Counted from the stretch's first letter, positions 9,656 through 17,248 are shown. The stretch: 64,000 nucleotides of DNA from Bacilli bacterium (GCA_028691515.1 JAQUZE010000008.1:1-64000), one strand, 5' to 3'. Notes: generated by a model not told the origin, from the letters alone. Numbers and translations: made by a program.

Positions 9656-11338
9656 ATGAAAAAGTTATTTATTTTAATTTTAATAGTTGTTAGTTTACTT
9701 AGTATTAGTATTAATGCTAATTCAAAAGATACTAATGAAACCATTGATAATTATTTGTCAAATTTTTCTTCTGAGGATTTATTAGATATACAAAAAAATG
9801 CTGGAAATAATTTTGATGATTGGTTCTTCTTAAGTATTTTAAGAAGTAAAAAAGAAATTGATTATAATTTATACAAAGGTATGTTGCGTAATTATATAAT
9901 TGATTCTTATAGAGAAAAAGGTAATTTAAGTAATAATTTAATTACAGAATGGCATAGATTAATTATGCTTTCAAGTTCTGTAGGTCTAGATCCTAGAGCT
10001 ATTGTTTTAAATGATGAAAATTATAATTTATTAATTGATGGAATTTATAATACAAAGAATAATAATTTGCTTGAAAAACAAGGAATTAATAGTTATGTTT
10101 TTGCTTTAATTGCACTTGATTCTTTTGGATTTAAAGAAATAGATAATAATGATTATCATTCTAGAAAATCATTAATTGAAAATATTATAAGTTTTGAACT
10201 TGATGGTGGTGGATTTGCATATAGTAAAACTGAAGCAGATATTGATATGACAGCTTTAGTTATTCAAGCATTAAGTGAATATTATAACTCTTTATATGTT
10301 TATAATGTTTATAATAGAATACAAGAAAAGACAATAGAAACTAATGTTAAAGACGTAATTGATAGGGCATTAGTAATTATTTCAACATCACAAAAAAATG
10401 ATGGAGATTTTGAAAGTTATGAGATTAGTAATGTTGAAAGCACTGCACAAGTGTTAATTAGTTTAACGAGTTTAGGAATTGATATTGATAATGATTCAAG
10501 ATTTATAAAAAACAACAATACAGTTTATGATGGAATAATTAAATATCAAAATAGTGATGGTACTTTTAGAAGAAATGATTATTCAAATAAAATATCTGGA
10601 TATCAAGCATTTATGGGTTTAGTTGCCTATGATAGATGGCTTAATAATATGAGATCAATTTATGATTTAAAACCAGAAATGAATAATAATTTAAAAGAAG
10701 AAATTAATAGTTTAATTACTGATATTGATAATAGTAATTATTTGTCAATAAGCGAGCTTAAACAATTGTTAGAAAGATATAAAATACTTCCAGGAGTTGA
10801 AAGAAACTATGTGTATAATTTCTATAAGTTATATAATTCCTTAATTATAAATAATATTGAAGTAGCAATTGAAGAAGAATATAGTAATGATTTTTTATTT
10901 GAAGATCAAGAGTCTATAGTATCTGATGATGAAATTAAGGAGATTTCTGTACTAAGTTCTTCAAAGAAAATTAATGATTATTATAAGATGATTTATTTTC
11001 AAGAGAAAATACGAAGTTCAAATGTAGAAGATGATTTAAAGGATAAGTTGAATGAAAATATAATGTTTATCAAAGAAGAAAAAAAGAATATTATTTATAT
11101 AAATAATTTAATTAAAGAATACTTAATTCAAGAGAATGAAGAATTAAAGGAAGAAATTATTACCGCTTATAATAATTTATCTAAGGATTCTAAACAATAT
11201 ATTAATGATTATGAAGAAGTAGATTTAAATAATATCTTAAATAGTAGAAATTTAATTATCTGCGGTTTATTGATTTTAAGTATAGGTATTGCTTTTGCTT
11301 TTGTTTTTAGAATAATTAAAAGAAAGAGGAATAGTTAA
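9656..11338 (+). CDS. Secreted membrane-anchored prenyltransferase/terpene-cyclase-like alpha/alpha-barrel protein (transcobalamin/intrinsic-factor-like alpha domain)
   Basis: Signal peptide MKKLFILILIVVSLLSISINA; repeat motifs DGGGFAYSKTEADIDMTALVIQALSEYY and NSDGTFRR; C-terminal TM plus KRKRN. True ATG at 9656; the track start at 9623 runs through the riboswitch terminator. Confidence 0.8.
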   Translation: MKKLFILILIVVSLLSISINANSKDTNETIDNYLSNFSSEDLLDIQKNAGNNFDDWFFLSILRSKKEIDYNLYKGMLRNYIIDSYREKGNLSNNLITEWHRLIMLSSSVGLDPRAIVLNDENYNLLIDGIYNTKNNNLLEKQGINSYVFALIALDSFGFKEIDNNDYHSRKSLIENIISFELDGGGFAYSKTEADIDMTALVIQALSEYYNSLYVYNVYNRIQEKTIETNVKDVIDRALVIISTSQKNDGDFESYEISNVESTAQVLISLTSLGIDIDNDSRFIKNNNTVYDGIIKYQNSDGTFRRNDYSNKISGYQAFMGLVAYDRWLNNMRSIYDLKPEMNNNLKEEINSLITDIDNSNYLSISELKQLLERYKILPGVERNYVYNFYKLYNSLIINNIEVAIEEEYSNDFLFEDQESIVSDDEIKEISVLSSSKKINDYYKMIYFQEKIRSSNVEDDLKDKLNENIMFIKEEKKNIIYINNLIKEYLIQENEELKEEIITAYNNLSKDSKQYINDYEEVDLNNILNSRNLIICGLLILSIGIAFAFVFRIIKRKRNS

Positions 11339-11874
11339 TGAAAAAAGATATTCTCTTGATTTTCTTTTTAATCGTTATAGTTATTATTGTTGTTGGTGGT
11401 GTAAAAATTGAGAGTGTTGAAGAACATTATTTAAATAATATTGATAATATTACTGAAGAAAGCGAAGTTATTACTTTAGAAATTGATTGTCATAAAGTAT
11501 TTGAAAATTGGGATAATTTAAATCCAAGTTTACAAAATGGTGTTTTACCTTTAGATGGTTATATTTTGAAATCAGTTGATTTAGTTTTAAGGGAAGCGGA
11601 TACTGTTTATGATATCTTATTAAGAGCAAGTAAATATTTTCGTTTCCACCTTGAGACTAAAGGCTATGGGACAAGCAAATATATAAGAGGTATAAATTAT
11701 CTATATGAATTTGATTGTGGTGCTTTAAGTGGTTGGGTTTATTTAGTTAATGGAATTAAAGGAGATTTATCTGTTAGTGATTATAAATTAAAAAATAATG
11801 ATTACATAAATATTGTCTATTCTTGTGATTTAGGCGATGACATTTTGGAGGAAAATTATGAAAACATTCGCTAA
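11338..11874 (+). CDS. DUF4430 (transcobalamin-like C-terminal) domain protein, membrane-anchored
   Basis: ADTVYDILLRASKYFRFHLETKGYG...YLYEFDCGALSGWVYLVNGIKGDLSVSDYKLKNNDYINIVYSCDLGDD. Confidence 0.85.
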   Translation: MKKDILLIFFLIVIVIIVVGGVKIESVEEHYLNNIDNITEESEVITLEIDCHKVFENWDNLNPSLQNGVLPLDGYILKSVDLVLREADTVYDILLRASKYFRFHLETKGYGTSKYIRGINYLYEFDCGALSGWVYLVNGIKGDLSVSDYKLKNNDYINIVYSCDLGDDILEENYENIR

Positions 11875-12739
11875 TTACCATCCTTTAACAATTTTTATGT
11901 TTTTTATAACTACTATTGTTCTTACTATGATTACTTATAATCCAATTATTTTAGGACTTTCTTTTGTATCTAGTATTATTTATTCTTTATATATTAATAA
12001 AGCAAAAGTTTTTTTTGCAAATATTTCATTTTATCTGTTTACATTTATTCTAATTATAGTTGCTAATCCTTTGTTTAGTCATAATGGGAAGACAATTTTG
12101 TTTTTTTTAAATGATAATCCAATTACTAAAGAAGCAATAATTTATGGAGTTAGTATTGGCACATTGTTTATTGCAATTATGTACTGGTTTTCTGTTTTTA
12201 ATCAAATAATGGAAAGTGACAAAACTATATTTTTATTTCAACGAATAATTCCTACTTTAGGTTTGATTATTTCAATGGGATTAAAGTTTGTTCCTAATTT
12301 TATTAAAAAAAGAAGAGAGATTAAAAATACTCAAAAAACTTTAGGATTATATTCTAAAAAAGGACTTGTTGAAAATATAAAAAATTCTATTAAGGTATTT
12401 TTGGCTTTGTTGACATGGGCAATTGATAGCTCTCTTGATACATCTTTATCTATGAAAGCAAGAGGATATGGGAAAGGTAAAAGAAGCAATTATTCTTTAT
12501 ACAAATTTAGAATTAATGATTTAATCGTTATTTTAATTAATATATTAATAATAGGCTTATTTATTTATATGTATGTTAATAAAAAATTAGATTTTTATTA
12601 TTATCCGATGATTTCTAAGATTAATTTTGATGTATATCTTATTGTGTTTTCATCATTGTTATTTATTTATATGTTGTTACCAGTTTTATATGAAATAAAG
12701 GAGAAAATCAAATGGCATTACTTGAAATCAAAAATTTAA
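11858..12739 (+). CDS. ecfT: Energy-coupling factor transporter transmembrane protein EcfT
   Basis: SMKARGYGKGKRSNY (A-R-G coupling motif), multi-pass, locus context. ATG 11858 preceded by GGAGG. Confidence 0.85.
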   Translation: MKTFANYHPLTIFMFFITTIVLTMITYNPIILGLSFVSSIIYSLYINKAKVFFANISFYLFTFILIIVANPLFSHNGKTILFFLNDNPITKEAIIYGVSIGTLFIAIMYWFSVFNQIMESDKTIFLFQRIIPTLGLIISMGLKFVPNFIKKRREIKNTQKTLGLYSKKGLVENIKNSIKVFLALLTWAIDSSLDTSLSMKARGYGKGKRSNYSLYKFRINDLIVILINILIIGLFIYMYVNKKLDFYYYPMISKINFDVYLIVFSSLLFIYMLLPVLYEIKEKIKWHYLKSKI

Positions 12740-14355
12740 GTTTTAAATACCCTTTAGAAGATAAATATGCGTTAGAAAATATTTCATTAACAATTAGTGA
12801 AGGAGATTTTTTGCTTGTTTGTGGGAAAACTGGGTGTGGGAAAACTACTTTATTAAAATTAATGAAAAAAGAATTAATGCCAAATGGAGCAAAAACTGGG
12901 CAAGTATTATTTATGGGAAATAGTATTGATAATAATGATCAACCTCAAAGTATAGGATATGTTTTTCAAAATCCGGATAATCAAATTGTGACTGATAAAG
13001 TATGGCATGAATTAAGTTTTGGTTTAGAAAATCTAAATACTAAAGTTGAGGTAATGAATAATAGAATTGCAGAAATTGCGAATTTTTTTGGAATTGATAA
13101 TTGGTTTTATGATAAAACTGCAAATTTATCTGGGGGACAAAAACAAATTCTTAATTTAGCATCTGTTTTAGTTATGAATCCTAAAGTTATTTTGCTTGAT
13201 GAACCTACTTCACAACTAGATCCCATTGCAAGAAGTAACTTTTTAGCATTGCTTACAAAAATTAATCAAGAATTAGGAATTACAATTGTTTTGGTAGAGC
13301 ATAATTTAGAAGATGTTTTTGGAATTGTTGATGAGGTTTTACTATTAGATTCTGGTAGATTGCTTATTAAAGGTTTGAAAGAAGAAGTAAATTATTATAT
13401 TAGAAAAAACAATTTAGATATTAGGGAGGCGTTGCCAAGTGCTTTACAAATAACTAATTCACTTAATTTAAAAGTTAGTTATTTTGTAAAAGATGCAAGG
13501 CAAGCGTTAATTAATAATTACTTTAATGTTAATTGTAAGATGTCATATAAAGTGCCTATTTTGAGTGAAGATACAGTTATAGATTGTAAGAATATCTTTT
13601 ACAGCTATGATAGAAAAAAGCAGGATATCTTAAATAATTTAAACATTAAGGTTTTGAAAGGAGAAATTCTTACAGTTCTTGGAAGTAATGGAAGTGGTAA
13701 AACTACTTTATTGAATGTTATTTCTGGGGTAATAAAGCCATATAGTGGAAGAATATTTATAAATGGTAAAAAAATTAAAGAGTATAAAAATAATTCTTTA
13801 TATATAAATAATTTAACGGTTCTTCCTCAAAACCCTTTAAATGTATTTTTAAAGAAAAGAGTAATTGACGATTTGAATGATAGTTTACTTATTGGAGGAA
13901 GTAGTGAAGAAGATAAAAATGAAATAATTGATATATTTCAATTAAAATCATATTTGTATTCTCATCCTTTTGATTTATCTGGTGGAGAAGTTCAAAAATG
14001 TGCACTTGCAAAGATTTTATTACTAAAACCTAAAATAATGCTTTTGGATGAACCAACTAAAGGTTTAGATGCTTTTGCGAAGAAACAACTAATAAATATA
14101 TTAAAAAGATTACAATTAGATGGAGTAACTATTGTTATAGTGACTCATGATATAGAATTTTCAGCAGCTATTAGTGATAGAATTGCAATGCTATTTGATG
14201 GTAGAGTTAATAACCCAACAAATATTCATGATTTTTTTAGTAATAATATTTTATATACAACTAAAGCTTCTTTAATTTCTAAAAACTTTTATCAAAATAC
14301 AGTTACAAATCAAGAATTAATTGCTCTTGCTTTAGAAAATGGATTAAAAAAATGA
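12712..14355 (+). CDS. ecfA: Energy-coupling factor transporter ATPase with two fused ABC domains (EcfA-EcfA')
   Basis: Two Walker A (GKTGCGKTT, GSNGSGKTT), two signature motifs (LSGGQKQ, LSGGEVQK), two Walker B (VILLDEPTS, IMLLDEPTK). Confidence 0.92.
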   Translation: MALLEIKNLSFKYPLEDKYALENISLTISEGDFLLVCGKTGCGKTTLLKLMKKELMPNGAKTGQVLFMGNSIDNNDQPQSIGYVFQNPDNQIVTDKVWHELSFGLENLNTKVEVMNNRIAEIANFFGIDNWFYDKTANLSGGQKQILNLASVLVMNPKVILLDEPTSQLDPIARSNFLALLTKINQELGITIVLVEHNLEDVFGIVDEVLLLDSGRLLIKGLKEEVNYYIRKNNLDIREALPSALQITNSLNLKVSYFVKDARQALINNYFNVNCKMSYKVPILSEDTVIDCKNIFYSYDRKKQDILNNLNIKVLKGEILTVLGSNGSGKTTLLNVISGVIKPYSGRIFINGKKIKEYKNNSLYINNLTVLPQNPLNVFLKKRVIDDLNDSLLIGGSSEEDKNEIIDIFQLKSYLYSHPFDLSGGEVQKCALAKILLLKPKIMLLDEPTKGLDAFAKKQLINILKRLQLDGVTIVIVTHDIEFSAAISDRIAMLFDGRVNNPTNIHDFFSNNILYTTKASLISKNFYQNTVTNQELIALALENGLKK

Positions 14356-15038
14356 AAAAACAATTGAAATATTTGATTATTTTTTTAATAATTCCCTTAA
14401 TAATTTTTATATCATACATGCTTTTTAGAAATAAACATTATGGTTTATTATCAATGATAGTAGCTTTTATGGCGTTAATTCCTTTTATTCTTTCTTTTGA
14501 AAATAGAAAACCAAAAGCGGAAGAATTAGTTATAATTGCAGTAATTATTTCTATTAATGTTGTTAGTAGGATAATTTTTGCTTCTGTACCTCATTTTAAA
14601 CCAGTAACTGCTATTATAATTATTGCGGCTTTAGCATTTGGTAAAGAAACAGGTTTTATGATTGGGATGTTGAGTGCTGTTCTTTCTAATTTTTACTTTG
14701 GTCAAGGTCCATGGACTCCGTTTCAAATGTTTTCATGGGGTATGATTGGATATATTGCAGGTATTTTTAAGGATAAACAAATTATTAAAAATATTGCTTT
14801 TATTTTATTACTTGGAATTTTGGGGGCGGTTATTTTTACTGGAGTTGTTGAAGTATGGACCGTTTTACAAATTGATCAAGGGTTTAATTTTGCTAAATAT
14901 TTAACTATATTATTAGCTTCAACACCAATATTGATTGTGTATATTCTTTCTAATTGCATCTTTATTTTTTTACTAGCTAAACCTTTATTAGAAATTTTTA
15001 ATAGAGCTAAGAATAAATATGGAATTTTTTTGAGTTAA
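14352..15038 (+). CDS. ECF transporter S component, probable cobalamin-specific (CbrT-like)
   Basis: Multi-pass membrane protein (KPVTAIIIIAALAFGKETGFMIGMLSAVLSNFYFGQGPWTPFQMFSWGMIGYIAGIF), last gene of the riboswitch-led operon. Confidence 0.75.
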   Translation: MKKQLKYLIIFLIIPLIIFISYMLFRNKHYGLLSMIVAFMALIPFILSFENRKPKAEELVIIAVIISINVVSRIIFASVPHFKPVTAIIIIAALAFGKETGFMIGMLSAVLSNFYFGQGPWTPFQMFSWGMIGYIAGIFKDKQIIKNIAFILLLGILGAVIFTGVVEVWTVLQIDQGFNFAKYLTILLASTPILIVYILSNCIFIFLLAKPLLEIFNRAKNKYGIFLS

Positions 15039-15062
15039 TTATTTTAAATAATTAACTCATTT
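15032..15062 (+). terminator. Intrinsic terminator-like hairpin
   Basis: GAGTTAATTATTT-t-AAATAATTAACTC, weak T tail. Confidence 0.5.
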
Positions 15063-15081
15063 ATGATATAATGTTGTTGCT

Positions 15082-15126
15082 AAGATGTTGTTCCTTGCCT
15101 AACCATCTTAAAGTAAAAAACAAGGA
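15082..15126 (+). promoter_or_regulatory. preQ1 class I-like riboswitch
   Basis: P1 AAGATG (15082-15087)/CATCTT (15104-15109); loop CCTTG (15093-15097) complementary to CAAGG (15121-15125) across an A-rich linker, giving an H-type pseudoknot that sequesters the SD. Located before queT. Confidence 0.75.
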
Positions 15127-15133
15127 GTGTTTT

Positions 15134-15610
15134 ATGAATACAAAAAGTATTGCTCGTAACGGGATTATTGCTGCCCTTTATATCGTATTTACAATAATTA
15201 ATCCCTTTTCTTATGGAAATATTCAATTTCGAATATCTGAAATATTAGTTTTATTGGTTTTTTTTAGGAAAGATTATATGTTAGGGTTAATTGTTGGATG
15301 TATTATTGCCAACTTTTTCTCGCCTCTAGGGTGGATAGATGTTGTTTTTGGAACGCTTGCTACTGTATTAGCTTTAGTTGCTGTTATGAATAGCAAAAGA
15401 TTATATATTGCTGCGGTTTTTCCTGTAGTAGTTAATGGCTTAGTTATTGGTTTTGAATTATATTTGGTAGAAAAACTACCTTTTATTCTTTCAGCAGTAC
15501 AAGTTGCTTTGGGAGAACTTGTGGTAATGATTGTTGGGGTTATAATATTTACTATTTTAAAAAGAGAAAAAGACTTTTTAAAATTGATAGATGCTAATCA
15601 AAATATTTGA
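15134..15610 (+). CDS. queT: QueT family queuosine-precursor transporter
   Basis: ARNGIIAALYIVFTIINPFSYGNIQFRISEILVLL...FSPLGWIDVVFGTLAT...ELYLVEKLPF. Correct ATG 15134 (track start 15071 lies upstream of the riboswitch). Confidence 0.88.
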   Translation: MNTKSIARNGIIAALYIVFTIINPFSYGNIQFRISEILVLLVFFRKDYMLGLIVGCIIANFFSPLGWIDVVFGTLATVLALVAVMNSKRLYIAAVFPVVVNGLVIGFELYLVEKLPFILSAVQVALGELVVMIVGVIIFTILKREKDFLKLIDANQNI

Positions 15611-15620
15611 TTAAAACTTA

Positions 15621-15636
15621 ATGTAAGTGTTTTCAT
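15621..15636 (+). promoter_or_regulatory. 16-bp cre-like operator box, copy 1
   Basis: ATGTAAGTGTTTTCAT; identical to 16972-16987; fits the cre consensus WTGNNARCGNWWWCAW except central C->T. Confidence 0.5.
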
Positions 15637-15648
15637 TGAAACTTTTTG

Positions 15649-15677
15649 TTTACATTATTCTTTTTCTATAATATAAT
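15649..15677 (+). promoter_or_regulatory. Sigma-A type promoter of attenuator copy 1
   Basis: TTTACA (15649-15654), 17-bp spacer, TATAAT (15672-15677). Confidence 0.75.
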
Positions 15678-15705
15678 AGCTTCAATAAAGTTGGAGGAAA
15701 GATTT

Positions 15706-15771
15706 ATGAATTCTATTATTTGCAATCAATTTTATTATTATTATTACTTACCAAGAAGATATCAAAGTTAA
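15706..15771 (+). CDS. Tyr-rich leader peptide MNSIICNQFYYYYYLPRRYQS* (21 aa, not in ORF track)
   Basis: ATG 15706 with GGAGG SD at 15693-15697. Five consecutive Tyr codons. Parallel ORF precedes the paralogous gene. Confidence 0.8.
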   Translation: MNSIICNQFYYYYYLPRRYQS

Positions 15772-15808
15772 CTTAAATATATTCTTGGCTTTTTAGCTTG
15801 GGAAATAT

Positions 15809-15905
15809 ACTGTTATTACTAGATATCATCTAAAATTGATTAAGTAATAACAGTAATAGAATCTATAAAGATTTTAATGTGTTATTACTTATAACACATT
15901 TTTTT
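15809..15905 (+). promoter_or_regulatory. Transcription attenuator copy 1 (alternating 1:2, 2:3, 3:4 helices; terminator)
   Basis: 1:2 ACTGTTATTACT (15809-15820)/AGTAATAACAGT (15843-15854). 2:3 AAGTAATAAC (15842-15851)/GTTATTACTT (15881-15890). 3:4 AATGTGTTAT (15876-15885)/ATAACACATT (15891-15900) then T7. Confidence 0.82.
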
Positions 15906-15924
15906 ATTTTATAAGGAGGAAAAA

Positions 15925-16917
15925 ATGAAAAAGTTTAAAAATTTATTTATTATGTTGTTATTGTTATTTGTTGGTTTTGTTGCTACTGGTTGTGATGGTT
16001 TAAATGGAAAAATTAAAATCGGAATTTTACAGTATTTAGAAATTGAAGCATTAAGTGATGCTAGGCAAGGATTTATTGATGGTTTAAAAGCTGAAGGATT
16101 TGTTGATGGAGATAATATTGTTATTGACTTACAAAATCCTGAAACAGATGCAGCAACTATGTCTATGCAAGCAAAAAAACTTGTTAGAGAGAGCGATTTA
16201 ATATTAGCTATTGCAACACCTGCAGCTAGTGCTATTGTCAATGAAGCAAAGGACCAGGAAAAAGATACGCCAATTTTATTTACTGCTGTGACAGATCCAG
16301 TTTCATCTTCATTGATTGCTAGTAATGAAAATCCTGGTGGGAATGTTACTGGAACTAATGATATGAATCCAATAAAAGAGCAAGTTGGGCTTGTTAAACA
16401 ATTAATTCCGGATGCAAAAGCCTTAGGAATAATTTATACAGCAAGTGAAACTAATTCAGAAATACAAGCAAATATTGCAAAAGAAGAAGCAGAAAAATTG
16501 GGGTTAACTGTTGTAATTAAGACTATTGATAGTATTAATAATTTAAATCAGACGGCTTCACAACTTGCTCTAGAAGTAGACGCACTTTATATTCCAACTG
16601 ACAATGCTATTGCTGGAGCTATGGGTGTCATTAATGAAGTAGTTTTAGATAAAAATATTCCAGCAATTACTGGTGAGGTTAATCCAGTTTATGATGGTGG
16701 TTCAATAAGTTATGGTATTGATTATTATAAGTTAGGTCTTGAGACAGCAAAAATGGCAGTTAAAATTTTAAAAGAAGATAAAAAGCCAAGTGAAATTCCT
16801 TCAATTGGGTTAGAGCTAGAGAAGTTTAGTTTAGTTATTAATAAAAAACAATTAGATCAAATAGGAATAACTGTTCCCGCTGAATTAATAAATTTAGCTT
16901 CAGATGTAATAGAGTAA
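15925..16917 (+). CDS. ABC transporter substrate-binding lipoprotein (TrpX/ABC_sub_bind family), predicted tyrosine-related
   Basis: Lipobox VATGC; ARQGFIDGLKAEGFVDGDNIVIDLQNPETD; TAVTDPVSSSL; YIPTDNAIAGAM. Confidence 0.85.
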   Translation: MKKFKNLFIMLLLLFVGFVATGCDGLNGKIKIGILQYLEIEALSDARQGFIDGLKAEGFVDGDNIVIDLQNPETDAATMSMQAKKLVRESDLILAIATPAASAIVNEAKDQEKDTPILFTAVTDPVSSSLIASNENPGGNVTGTNDMNPIKEQVGLVKQLIPDAKALGIIYTASETNSEIQANIAKEEAEKLGLTVVIKTIDSINNLNQTASQLALEVDALYIPTDNAIAGAMGVINEVVLDKNIPAITGEVNPVYDGGSISYGIDYYKLGLETAKMAVKILKEDKKPSEIPSIGLELEKFSLVINKKQLDQIGITVPAELINLASDVIE

Positions 16918-16962
16918 ATAGCTATATTTTTATATGTTTATTTAGATTTATGAAATTAAGTA

Positions 16963-17016
16963 AAAAAAGCCATGTAAGTGTTTTCATGTGTTATTCATTT
17001 ACTTACTGGCTTTTTT
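16963..17016 (+). terminator. Intrinsic terminator of SBP copy 1, overlapping the promoter region of copy 2
   Basis: AAAAAAGCCA(t)GTAAGT (16963-16979) / ACTTACTGGCTTTTTT (17001-17016), one bulged T. Confidence 0.75.
16972..16987 (+). promoter_or_regulatory. 16-bp cre-like operator box, copy 2
   Basis: ATGTAAGTGTTTTCAT, identical to 15621-15636 while flanks have diverged. Confidence 0.5.
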
Positions 17017-17026
17017 GTAATATAAT
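16998..17026 (+). promoter_or_regulatory. Sigma-A type promoter of attenuator copy 2
   Basis: TTTACT (16998-17003), 17-bp spacer, TATAAT (17021-17026). Confidence 0.7.
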
Positions 17027-17054
17027 TATTTCATATAATAAGGAGGAAATAATT

Positions 17055-17123
17055 ATGAATTCTATCATAATTAATCAATTTTTTTATTATTTTTACTTTC
17101 CAAGGAGATATCTTGTAAATTAG
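17055..17123 (+). CDS. Phe/Tyr-rich leader peptide MNSIIINQFFYYFYFPRRYLVN* (22 aa, not in ORF track)
   Basis: ATG 17055 preceded by AGGAGG. Block FFYYFYF; aligns without gaps to the copy 1 leader through PRRY. Confidence 0.8.
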   Translation: MNSIIINQFFYYFYFPRRYLVN

Positions 17124-17158
17124 CAATATAGTCTTGGCTTTTTAGCTAGAAATAATAT

Positions 17159-17248
17159 TTGTTATTACAAGATATCAGTAAATCTTGATTAAGTAATAAC
17201 AATAAAGAAATGAATCTTTAATGTGTTATTGCTTATAACACATTTTTT
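17159..17248 (+). promoter_or_regulatory. Transcription attenuator copy 2
   Basis: 1:2 TTGTTATTAC (17159-17168)/GTAATAACAA (17193-17202). 2:3 AAGTAATAAC (17191-17200)/GTTATTGCTT (17225-17234, one G-U). 3:4 AATGTGTTAT (17220-17229)/ATAACACATT (17235-17244) then T6. Upstream GATATCTTGTAA (17107-17118) complements TTACAAGATATC (17165-17176). Confidence 0.82.

Noticed and set aside
15729-15749. TAT/TTA trinucleotide microsatellite instead of coding
   Set aside because: It lies in frame in an SD-preceded ORF, and the paralogous copy preserves the ORF while breaking the repeat (TTT/TAT/TAC mix), which indicates codon-level constraint.
15684-15925. T-box riboswitch before the SBP genes
   Set aside because: No T-box consensus (AGGGTGGNACCGCG-like) or specifier-loop architecture seen in either leader; the short ORF with SD and aromatic codon run explains the terminator/antiterminator better.
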